Shown here piece after piece: positions 48,686 through 59,964 of a DNA stretch of 64,000 nucleotides. The notes beneath the pieces are model-generated. The model had not been told where the DNA came from and did no database searches. It was given only the letters and a program-made list of their open reading frames with translations. The DNA is from Stromatinia cepivora. Taxonomy: Eukaryota; Ascomycota; Leotiomycetes; Helotiales; Sclerotiniaceae. Position 1 is the first letter of the stretch, and the number at the start of each line of letters is the position of its first letter. Made by a program: the position numbers and the translations under genes. The stretch is from contig RCTD01000001.1 of assembly GCA_014898415.1 (NCBI GenBank), positions 1,798,001 to 1,862,000 on the forward strand, in the 5' to 3' direction.

Positions 48686-51600
48686 TACTAAGAATGATAT
48701 TGAACCCTGTTTAATAAGATCTTAATTTATTATAATTTTAATTATCTCAATAATAATAAAGATTAAAATTGAATTCAAAAATTAAATATTATTAAAGTAT
48801 TAGTAAGGAAAGCCTGTGTTCATTTATATCCAATTCAGTATAATTGATGATTGACCAACCGTATTCTTTTTCGAAGATTCAATTTAATTCTCACAAAACC
48901 ATTTCAATTTAATCTAATTTAGAATAAAATATACAATCTATTTATTATAATTTTGATACCATTTTCATGCTTTTTATTGGTGATCTACATAGGGATATCA
49001 CTTTAATTTGTCAAACGTTTTTTGTTAATTTAAAAATCATATATTATAGGGGCGCAGCATCTACAAAATAAGGGCTTGTTATTTGTTTGATATATTATAC
49101 TACCATTTAGATTCAATGCCTAACGTCGGCTTCTTGGTAAAATGATAGTATTATAGTTTCTCATTTTGTATAGTTTTAATAAATCCGATCTTAATTATAT
49201 TATCTTATTAAAAGACCAAAGCGAATTATAATTAATTATATTCAATTAAACCATATACCGATTATATCGAGATTCCAATTATCAAATTTATATCATTCTC
49301 CGACTTTTTCAAAATTGAATTATCTATATCTACCTTTCCCATTGATCTTTTCGAATTGTTTAATTTCCATTATATTGATTGCAAATATTCAAGAACCTTT
49401 TCTGTATTTTCATTATATAAAGATATTTTGTTAATTAAAGAATTGATAATACATTAATTATAAATAATTTCGGCTTGATTATATATAGTTTGATAATATA
49501 ATTTATTGGTTTTGCCTTGCAATTTATTGTTATATATTGTTATTGCAGATATAATATCTAAAGAATAGGTTTGTAGACTTATATAATCTTTTATTATCTT
49601 ATTTAAGTACTTTTGTAAATTTCTTATTTTTTAAACAAATTCCAAAGATTTTTTTTATTCAATATCGAAGTGATATTGTACTCAAAATCGAGTAGATATT
49701 TCAATTTTCCGAGTTCTTTCATTATCATATAAACATTTCTGTAATAAATTATATTTATAAAGATACGATTCTTGATCTTAAAACTTCAACTCAAAATATC
49801 TGATTCATTTATTAATAGTTTCGAATTCCCCTTTATATAATTTATGAATTTCCGCGTTATATTTGAATAAGGCAAAATGATTTTTGGAGCTAAGATAAAC
49901 ATTCTGAAAGAAGATCAATACAAATCTTCGTTAAAACTTCTATAATATTCATTTACTTTTGGAATACCTCTATTATTCATATTTGTAATTTTGTAATCGA
50001 AGGTTTAGAAATGATATATTTATATAATTCCAAAAGGATTTTAGTTTTTATAATAATTTTTATAATGTATAATTTGATAATGAAACTAAAAGAAATAAAA
50101 ATCTTTTTTAGAAAGTAAAATAAGGTTGAATGGTTATTTATATCCACATTCTTGTATATGGTCCCAGCCTCTCATATTATTATCCTTGTCCATATCCATG
50201 TTCATATCTATATCCCTTTATCTCTCCGTGTGTTTCCCCAGACTTTTGGGATTGTCCAGATATATAAGGATAGATAATTGAACTTGAATATATAGTAAAA
50301 TAATTCTCAATATTTTATTAAGTATAGATTCCGGTACCTTCCCAAATATTATAATTTCAGATCAATGATTTATAAATACTGGGATAAATCAAACTTTATC
50401 ATTTTATTTTCAAGATTTATCTTCTAATCAGGAAAAATTATTTGTTTAATAATATAATATTGCAAACAACAATAATCCTACTTTGAATCTCAATCATATA
50501 TTAAACAATTTATCGTAATCAAATCTAACAGAATTTTTGTATCTCAATAAATCAAGCTTTACATTTGATCAATATGATCTCTCCTTTATCAATACCCTTC
50601 CACCATCTCAATTCAATATTTGTCCATCGATACCACTGTCAGCCTTTGATCCTTTAATAATATTTTGGTTTTATAAACATATATATAGCTTTTTTCAATC
50701 GGGTACTATAGAAAAGGATATCAAAGAGTAAAAGGATTCTGAAAATATATTACTTTTTTATAATATCAATGATAAACAATATATAAATGAATATGACAAA
50801 TAGATAATTTCCGAATTGAAATCAGAGATCCGGTGATATATATTCAAAATGATGGAGTAGTTCAATATAATTAGAAAAGTAATAAAGGATTTGCAGAATA
50901 AAATAATTCTTTGTATAAACGAATAAGTATATTTTCTATTATAATTGTTAAATAGAATATTAATATTTAGAATATAGATTATATAATCATTTCGAAATTT
51001 TTAATATAAAGATAAAAAAGATGTGGGAGTATATAATATAGAATATTCTAATAATGAAAATAAGATTCGAATCTTGTAAAAATGATGTATAGGTATTAAA
51101 AAGATAGTAATCAAAATATTAAGTTTAATTATAGAAAGTTATAATTGAAATAAAGCAAAATAAATCATAATAATTATTCTTGAATTATATTCTTTTTTCG
51201 TTATTTTTCAAATCTAATTATTTTTATATAATGATTTAGCAATACCCCAAAATATCAACCAAACAGTTTTGACTTTTATAATTTTATTATTACAATCTTT
51301 TAAAGTACTTTTGATCAATAAATTTGAATCTATCAACTCGTTTAACAAATATATCAAAGTATCTTATTTTCATTAATAAAATATAACATTTTGATATAAA
51401 ATTTAGTTTTCTTTTACTAAATATATAAGTATATTTAATTCTAAGAATTTCTTAAATTCATTTATTTTATCAACAAAAGCTTTTAAGGAGAAGTTATCCC
51501 TAAAAGGATTTTCATCTTAATTATAAACATTTGAATAGGGATGTGGATCCGGTAAAGGAAACAGATATAAATTTTATACATTTTGCTGATTCATTACAAA

Positions 51601-52353
51601 TATCAATCTAAATTAGATTTTTCTTAAATTAGAGATTATATAAAAAAGATATTATAAGATTAAGAATCCTATATTGGATCAATGATACAGACTTTCCTTG
51701 AAAGATATAGCTATAAAAATAATCACAAATAAAATTGTTACAATATATAAAGATATCTATTTCTATAACGATATGAGAACTTATGAGATAATCTGGGATA
51801 AATTGAATTTATACAATTGAATAACAAATTAAATACATTTATAGAAATTCAATTGAATACAATTTAGTGAACCTTTTATTTTGACTTCAAAGATCACTAT
51901 TATCAAACTATATTTAAACATATTTAAATATTATATTTCCTTATTATAATTCTTATTATTAAATCTATTATCTATTTCTCAGATCTTTTTCGAAATCAGA
52001 TTTCTTACAATAGAAAATATAAAGGAGATAAAAAATGATCTTTATAAATTCACTATATATATCTCATCCTTTCATCAATCCTATAATGAGGATAATGATC
52101 AACTACATTTCGATTTATTCAAAGTAATTAATCATTTCACTTCAGATTAAAAGAAAACTGATTAATCTTTTAAAATATTATATAATTTAAAAAGATTATC
52201 AAATGTATTTCATAATATATATATACCTATGATTAATATCAAGTTCCAGTTAAGATATAGAAAAGGAGTAGGAATTCGATAGTATTCAATATTGCAAATT
52301 TTCTTTTATTCAAGACTGCATATTATACCAGACCTTGGGTTATAAATTATATA
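48686..52353. other. AT-rich isochore, no intact gene
   Basis: Mostly decayed. An inverted repeat ATACTACCATTT/AAATGATAGTAT brackets GC-normal sequence at about 49092-49153. A plus-strand coding-like patch near 52075-52145 (DNDQLHFDLFKVINHFTSD) directly precedes the relic at 52354. No gene is called. Confidence 0.45.
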
Positions 52354-52629
52354 AGAAAGCGATGCCATCGTTTAATGAAGGACTTGATAATTACCTGGTA
52401 TATTCAAAAATATCTTACAAAAACCCAAAATATTTTCTGGAAGTCTTTTATATTCAAGGAATATTGAGAGCATATACGAAAACAATTTCATCGTAGATCA
52501 AATAAGAGAAACATTTTAAATAACGAGGAATCATTCATAAAGATTAGTCCTATTAGATATAGTAATCTTTATTACAATATTATTAACCTAATATTTATTA
52601 AAGACAAATCAGTAATCTTGATCCTATAG
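52354..52629 (+). pseudogene. Coding relic, unidentified
   Basis: The frame reads 91 codons with a single internal TGA. It has basic and aromatic residues (RKRCHRLMKDLIITWYIQKY, then WKSFIFKEY, stop, EHIRKQFHRRSNKRN), unlike the Asn/Ile/Lys bias of random AT-rich sequence. CGA-to-TGA change would explain the stop. Together with patches just upstream it may belong to one larger degraded gene or transposon. Confidence 0.4.
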
Positions 52630-53115
52630 ATAGAAAATACCAGAAGGTTCGATGATCTCTAACTACCGATCATATAATTACTGTTAAAATATTCGATTAT
52701 CTAGATTTAATAGAAAATTTGGTATATAAATAGTTCTTGAAATTATCTTAATCGTTTTTCGAAATATTAATTTGATGAAGATTTGAATTAGAAGAGTTTA
52801 TCAAACACCGAAATAAAAATCTATATTCCTTATTCGATCATTATTAACAAATCAATAAAAATTAATCCCGAATCATAAAGATCAATATCCCAATAAAAAA
52901 ATTCATTTTTAATTTCAAACAAAAAAAATAGATCTATTATTGATATTACTTTGGGTAACAAATAATATATAGATATAAAGAATACACTCGATAAACCACC
53001 CCATAATATTATTTCAAAAAACGAACCCTTTCTTCATTCAATAATAACGATCACGCCAAAAATTTTGCAGACTCTAATTATCTATCCAACCCTTCCACAA
53101 ACACTACCTTTGTAA

Positions 53116-54183
53116 TTGATCCTTAACGAATCTCTATCTCACGTTGCCCAAACATCTCGTGATACAAATACAGAATCACCATTATATATTGAAATTCATA
53201 ATATTATCTTTTATCCTGAAAAGATTATTGCTTTACTTATAAAAAGTATTATAGGGATTCGTATGATTTTTGAATACTTTAAAACTATCACAACAATTAT
53301 AACTCTAGAACATAGTTTTTGGATCAGGATATCTGTTGAGCCAATCCTTGATGATTTCAATTTTCATTCATAATATAATCGCGAATTTGGATTTGATGAA
53401 ATTCAAGAGCTAAGATTTTATTATATAAATTCATAACTCAATCCATCATCCTGCCCAATAGATATAGATCGGTCAGAACTCGAAAATACTAAATTGAAGC
53501 AATATCTGTTTTTCGATTTCATCGAAACTTATAACTATTTCAAAGAGAATCTTTGCACGTATAGAATACTCATAATCCCCGAGAATATAATTCATCTCTC
53601 TGTATCCTGCCAGAAATACCCTTCCTATAATAAAGAAAAGTTATTCGAATTCTATTACAACTACAATTAACAGCTATATCTTTTTTCTGAAATTAAATCA
53701 TTGAACTCATAAAGTAAAGCCATATCAGGATTATAAGTGTACTATAAAAAAGGAAAAAGATTCGAATCGTTATTGTTACTTAATATTATAAAACCCCCCA
53801 ACTCTTCTTCTACAGAATCTACAATCTCTCGTATCCGTAGTACAGAACCCTTAATTCAACTTCCCTCTCTTCTCCCATCCATTAACCTTCCACTCCGCAA
53901 ATTTTCTTTACTTAGTAAGATAAATATCGGAAGATTTGTCAATCATTCCTAACCAACTGGTGAACCAGAAATTGTGATTTGTATCTAAGAGCCAGATAAT
54001 AAATTTATTGATCCTTTATATAAAACACCTTTCAAATCTAATATTATAACCCAAGAATTTTTTATTTGGTTTATACGAGTTTTTAGTCAATCTGTCATTA
54101 TCATCTCCAACATTTTACAATTTTGCTTTAAAGATGCCATTCCAGTTATTGAATACAAGATCTATCAAGAAAATGAAAGATAA
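53116..54183 (+). pseudogene. RIP-killed gene relic, 355 codons in one frame
   Basis: A single plus-strand frame can be followed for about 355 codons, interrupted by in-frame stops that are all TAA. They come after FNFHS, FYYINS, YNYN, SLNS, SGL, VNHS and CI. Between them the sequence is protein-like, with varied composition, Cys, Trp and Pro: ENLCTYRILIIPENIIHLSV, then SRIRSTEPLIQLPSLLPS and PLRKFSLLSKINIGRFVNHS. The tail has EFFIWFIRVF and LQFCFKDAIP. That tail faintly recalls an uncharacterised helotialean protein family (EFF-WF, then FKDAMP), from memory and not verified. The upstream end is not defined. Confidence 0.65.
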
Positions 54184-55838
54184 TTTATACAGATGAAATA
54201 TAATATTCTCCTTCAATATTGTTATATTGTAGCAATGATATCATTAACCAATAAATTTGCTATAATTATTCGGGAGTTATATCAGCGTACTAAACTGTTC
54301 TAGTCTTTATTTATTATTTCAATTACCCTTCATATCCTGAAAGAAACGGGGGTTGTCTAATATTTTTGGATTTTTTTTTAGGTTATATTCTATATCTCGT
54401 TATCTATTTTCATCAATAACTTAAATTATATATCCCAAAAGTTGATTGATACTAAAATAAACATTTGAATTTTTCCTTAAACCTAAAGGCCTTTATTGAT
54501 TTTCTTTTAAGTGTATTGTAGTTTAATCTAGTATATATATATATATAATATACAAAATGTAATATATTATACTTGATACTTCAATATATTCACTTATATA
54601 TAAAGATTTAAAAGTTATTACATTCTTTATACGAATAATTTGTTTAAGATTGTATACAACCTTAGAATTATTAGTAAATTCAATATTGTTTTTGATTAAA
54701 ATCTTTAATAAGAAACTAAGGAATTATATATCATATTTCTTTTTGTTGTATCTCTGATTCATCGAAATCTAAGGATAACAATGCTCCCAATAAAACTCCT
54801 TGAATAATTATTTATTTAATAACGAAACTTCAAATTAAAAATAATCTCAATAATAATCATTAACTCTTTATAGAGTATATCAATCATGGGAATTTTATTA
54901 AAGTACCCCAAATCGTCATTTATCTTGTTAGTCCGGAGAGCATTATTAAAGATATAATCTCTTAGTTATATCATTTACACCCTTTCTATTATTCATAATA
55001 TTATATCTTTTTTGTAAGGAAGAAATTCCAAAATACTTTAAAAAGTTTATCAGAAAAAGATGAAGAGATTATTTAATAAATAATATAACAACCTTTTGTT
55101 AAGAATTTTAGGAATATCTTTCTAGAGAATATTCAAACTAGAAAATATAAAATATCAATATATCCTAATTTGAAATCTATTCTATTATTTATATAACTCT
55201 TTCCCTTTTATATCTTTTATACAATTCCAATTAATACTAACTGAAATAAATCTAAAAATCGGAATACCTAAATATCAAGCTCGAATAAATATTACAAGGA
55301 AAGTGATAGTATATTTATAATGAAATAATAAACCTAAAGAACTCGATAAATTCGTCGTATTTAAGATTGATGATATAGAGATAGAGTTATAATCGATTAT
55401 TAATAAAATATTTATTGCTATAAAAAATGAAATTGTTTTTATTGATAATTCGATTAAAATAAATATTGAAATAATAGGTAAAGTATTAATAAGAATTTCG
55501 AGATTGAATATTATTTCCATTGTATTATAAATTTAGATAATAGATTTATTACTAAAAACTTTTAGACTTTAATTAATATTTTAATAATATATTTATATCG
55601 AAAAAGAAACAAGAATTATTTAAGTATATATTATTTAGTGGTAACAATTATAAAAGATTCTGCAGTTTTAAATATATTTGTAGAATATCTAATTAAAAGC
55701 CCATACTTTTCTATAACCAATAAATATAATATATAATTAATCTTATAAATATATTTCTAAGATTATAATAATAATTTTGTTTTAGAGGTTGGTAATATAT
55801 TTATTCTTTTAAATCAGATATGAATCGAAGATGACCCT
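54184..55838. other. AT-rich isochore, no gene recognised
   Basis: Decayed DNA between two plus-strand relics. A hydrophobic minus-strand frame at 55275-55520 is Ile/Ser-rich and composition-driven. Confidence 0.45.
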
Positions 55839-57374
55839 ATGAAACTCGACCAAAATAATTCCGTAACTCATTCCAATTTGGATTCTTCACAGAATTCCCT
55901 AAAGTATACAAATCCAGTATCTTTGTTTTCATCAAAAGCTTTATCAACATTTTTATTCTTATCAAAAATTTCATCTAAATTTATAGAAAAGCTTACAAAT
56001 AAAAAATCCCTCAACAAATTTATAAAAGATCTTTGTTGAGCGATAAGAAAAATTCTTAATTCCATATCCAATGATCTTTATGGAATAACGAATTCAATTA
56101 AATCTAATGTCACGGGAAATGATTATTATATCAACCCAATTAACCATTCGTCAAGAGTGGCGTCACTTTTGGTGTGACATCTAATGTAACAAAGATTATT
56201 AAAAAGAATCTTAACCAAATCTCCAAACTTATTCATCCTGATAAAATCCCCAAAGAATTCGATATTCGGGTTATTATAGTTTAAGCGAGTAAATATCTAT
56301 AATTAATAAATATATCAAATAAAATATTAATCATTTTTAAAGAAATTAACAATACCCGTGAAATATTATTGGATCCATTTAAAAGGATTAAATTTGATAT
56401 TGAAAATATTTATACAATTCTTCAAACAAAGGGAAATAGAAACAATCCAGATTTTATATCCAATACTTAAAACAACAATTCTGATTTGGATTCAGATTCA
56501 GATTCAGATAATAGAGATGAAGATGAAGATAAAAGTGAAAATGAAGGATCCCAAGATTCATCAGATAAATATATCAAAAGTGTTTATATTGAAGCAATAA
56601 TATAAATCCAGCAGATTTTGAAAAAAGGTTAGAATTTTAATTGAAATTCAATAGAAGAAAAGGAGATCCAATTCTTGAAATCAAAGGAGTTCGAAGATAT
56701 CAAAATCAAACAAAAGAAATTTAACGAAAAAATTAAAGTTTACAACGAATCAAAAAAAATGAAAAAAACCTGGTATATTTTTGATATCACAATAGTTCAT
56801 CTTTTTAATAATGAAATAGCAAAGAAATATATAGAAATTTAAATCAAGAATAAATCCGATCTTTTTGTTTTTGAATTTATTATCTATTATAACAATAATA
56901 TCAAGTGTATCAATAAAAAAGAAGGATATTCATTTGAATGGAATTTTTATTTATTCAAAGATCCAGTTCTTTTAGATATCCCCAATGAATCTATTAAAGA
57001 TCAGGATTAATCAAAAAAAAGGAAAATCTAGTGGTACCGGAAATAATGTGGATACTAATGGATCATCTGGAAATCAAAATTCATAAAGCCAAAAGATCAA
57101 ATTATTGAAATCTAGATTTATAATAAATAATGAAAAAATAATTAACAAGTTGTTTAAAACTGTTTATAATAGCTATATTAATATATCGATTATTATTGAA
57201 TATAAATTCTTTATAAAGATTTATTTATAGAATCGGAAAAACCAATTAATATTTGATATTAAGCTCTGGATTGAAATTGATATTAGCTTTGAAACAATAC
57301 GAAATTATTTGTATGATCTTTTTGAAGAAGAATAAATAGAACTTTTGGAGATATATAAAAATGAAAAGAGATAA
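55839..57374 (+). pseudogene. RIP-killed J-domain-like gene
   Basis: A coding skeleton starts at an ATG (MKLDQNNSVTHSNLDSSQNS) and runs in one frame to about 56165, with a TGA at 56037. A one-base shift then leads to a second frame with KKNLNQISKLIHPDKIPKEF (HPD at 56234-56242). This continues through TAA stops to TREILLDPFKRIKFD. HPD followed by L-DP-KR-K-D is the hallmark of a J domain, the HSP70 co-chaperone module, although the spacing is longer than usual. Then come an acidic SDSDSDNRDEDEDKSENE, a Lys-rich coiled coil and KKTWYIFDITIVHLF. A run of eight A at 57013-57020 shifts the frame again into SSGTGNNVDTNGSSGNQ and a long tail. Nearly all stops are TAA, TAG or TGA where CAA, CAG or CGA is plausible. 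The gene is dead; its precise identity is unknown. Confidence 0.6.
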
Positions 57375-58509
57375 TATAGAAAACAATTTCAAAATATTAC
57401 AGAAATTAAAGTTCAAAATATAAAACCCTAAATGATAAAAGACTTTTTTTTATATATATTTATAGTAAATTCAAAGATGGATGGGCTATTAAAGAATATT
57501 TTATAATCCAAACAATTCTTCGAACAATCTTAGGCCATCAAACCGTTGATCAATTGATTCAATAATATTACAATCAATATGATATTGAAATAAAAGAACC
57601 ATTTTGGTTTAAATATATGGATTGGAAATCAATATAAAAGATAATCTATGGTGATAGATTTTTATAAAAGCAAAAATAATCCGATTCCGAATTCGAAGAA
57701 AATTATATATTTAAAATTAATAAAGGATGAAATTGAATAGTATAATCCGAAATCCCAAATGAAATAGAAATTTTAATATAAATAATAAAGAAATTGAAAT
57801 AAGATTCTTAATAAAATAATAAGAAAAGAAACCATTTGATAATCGAAACAATATCAAAAAAAATAATTAAAATGATGATTTAGATAATGATATAAATATA
57901 GCAAAAGTTTCAAATTATAAGTATAAAAAATCAAATTTTTGGTTAAATCAAATAAGAAATTTCTCTTTTTTATAATTTTTTTTTTCATTATATCTCCTAT
58001 TTATTTGGTTTTTTTTCCTTGATAAAGAAGAATTAATATAATTATCTTACTTCAGTATTCTGTTTAATTCATTTATTTTCATTATAAAATTTATATTACC
58101 TGTTATAGTTTATATAAATATATCATCAAAGTTTAATCTTTCTTATTATAAATAATCAAATTAAAAATAATATTCGTTTTATTTATTTAAAAGTTATAAA
58201 AATACGGTTTTATATTAATAGAAGTTGTTGACCTGAAGAATAATTATATAAGTCCGATTAACCATTTCTCAAAAATAGCATCACTTTTAGATAATAGAAA
58301 TAATATATTACAAAATTTGCTATCTAAATTATATAAAAGTATTTTAGACTCTCGAAATAGTTTATAATTAAACATCAAATAGGGATTTAAAATAATAACA
58401 ATAATGATATGCAATTCGTAACTAATAATAAAGTATATTAAATAATTGATCTTGAGTACGAAATTTTATACAAAGGAAATCCATCTTAATTATATAAACC
58501 TTCATGCCT
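57375..58509. other. AT-rich isochore with a partial duplicate of the J-like relic
   Basis: At about 58230-58300 the reading NNYISPINHFSKIASLL repeats the sequence NDYYINPINHSSRVASLL found at about 56118-56170 in the J-like relic. It indicates a diverged second copy of that segment. Otherwise no gene is recognised. Confidence 0.5.
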
Positions 58510-58574
58510 ATGACTAATCAGGACCGCACAGCGGTCCATAATGTGACTTAATCACATTACCTTGGCTTAGTCAT
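58510..58574. repeat. Nested inverted repeats, three-way-junction potential
   Basis: Outer arms ATGACTAA (58510-58517) and TTAGTCAT (58567-58574) enclose two perfect hairpins: GGACCGC/GCGGTCC (58521-58527 with 58531-58537, 3-nt loop) and TAATGTGA/TCACATTA (58539-58546 with 58552-58559, 5-nt loop). All three stems are perfect. It lies just before the Tc1-like transposase fragment and may derive from transposon termini. Confidence 0.8.
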
Positions 58575-58628
58575 GTGACGCGGCGTAGAAGATAGCCGTC
58601 GTAACAAGTAGCTCCTATTTTCGAAAGG

Positions 58629-58982
58629 TTGGATCTAGGGTATCAATTTATGCAGGATAATGCTCCTATTCATCGTGCTATAAAGGTACGAGAGTGGTTT
58701 CAGGCTAAGGGCATTCAATTGGTTGAGGAATGGCCTCCATACTCCCCCGATCTTAATCCTATTGAGCATATTTGGTGGCATTTAAAAGTACGGGTTTTTG
58801 AGATGTTTCCCGACATCGCCGCTGATAAAAGTGATTCAGAATATGCTAGGCAAAGGCTAGAAAGTGCTTTACAAGCAGCTTGGGATACATTGGATGATGA
58901 ATTATTCGATAAATTAGGGGCTAGTATGTCGAGTAGGATTGAGGCTTGTATCGCAGCCGATGGATGGCATACTAAATATTGA
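58629..58982 (+). pseudogene. Tc1/mariner-type transposase, C-terminal fragment
   Basis: A 117-codon frame matches the C-terminal third of DDE_3 transposases. It has the second catalytic Asp in FMQDNAPIHRA (Asp at 58656) and the third acidic residue in WPPYSPDLNPIEHIWWHLK (Glu at 58764). There are 35 residues between them; my own count for a typical fungal Tc1-like motif is 34. The N-terminal DNA-binding region and first Asp are missing, so it cannot be a working transposase. The fragment has normal GC and no stops, so it escaped RIP or arrived late. It ends at the natural TGA after GWHTKY. Confidence 0.9.
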
Positions 58983-59964
58983 ATGCTAGAAACAATATAT
59001 ATAAAAAAAATTCTATATTATTAAACTATATATTGAGATGTTAAATATATCAAAATTCTAGATTAAAATAATGAAAGATTGATTTAATAATATGCTTTTA
59101 ATAGAGTGGTGTTGAGAATCAATTCCGGGAAAAATCCGGGCGGCCATTATCAGTGCGCTAGTACTGTAGCTGCAAATGTCAATTTGCATGATAATCGCAT
59201 CATCGAAGCGTCAATCGAGCATCCTACCGAACGAATACGAAAGGCCGTCAGTGGCAGGATTGGTGAGAAGCGGGCCACGCAGTCTCACTTCTGCAAAGGC
59301 AGGTCGCTTGCGCTCAGCTCTGCGAAGAAGCAATGGCAGACCATAGCAGATGTATGGATGATGTAGCCGTGTGACGGTTGTCTACAGGATGCTGCTGTAC
59401 GAATTAGTAAGCCCAATTATCCAATCTGCTGCTGCCACGCTCGCAGGTCTCCACCATTTGCAGCGATGCATCAGCCTATGGTCATTGATTTCGTTACCAT
59501 ACAACATTTTGCCCTCCTGTGATGTGTCTCGCATTGATAAGCTCACCCTTAAGCCAGTGGAATGCAAGGTTTTGATGCGCTGTCATATGTAAGCCTCAAA
59601 AGCCCAAGTCTTTCAATCGTGTAATGTGTATATATAAACTTACAAGCATCACACGAAACAAAAATTGCTCTCAACTGATATACCTTTATCCCCCAAATCA
59701 CGTGATCTGCACCTCGAAGCTCCAAATTATCTACTCGCCTTCGGCAACAGCGCCCCAACCATGCCTACTACTCATCACTGTATGTGCTGTAATACAAATG
59801 GATTCTGCTCACATTATATTTCTTTCCTGGACAAACGAACAGCAACGCTTCGCAACGATTATATTCCAAGATTTTCTTACAAAGCACCAAGTCAAGTGCG
59901 AAGTCCACCCAAAGGTCACATACTACAAAGAAGACAGCACTGGATACCCTAAGAAGTGTAAGAA
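58983..59964. other. GC-normal island flank, no gene recognised
   Basis: After a short AT-rich stretch, GC-normal sequence begins at about 59100 (ATTCCGGGAAAAATCCGGGC). Open frames at 59106-59366 and 59624-59980 have no clear motif. In the APH frame, codons are open back to 59793 but contain no ATG. Confidence 0.45.

Noticed and set aside
58585..58612. GTCGTAACAAG resembling the conserved 3' end of small-subunit rRNA
   Set aside because: Only about 11 bases match and neighbouring rRNA sequence is absent, so it is coincidence.
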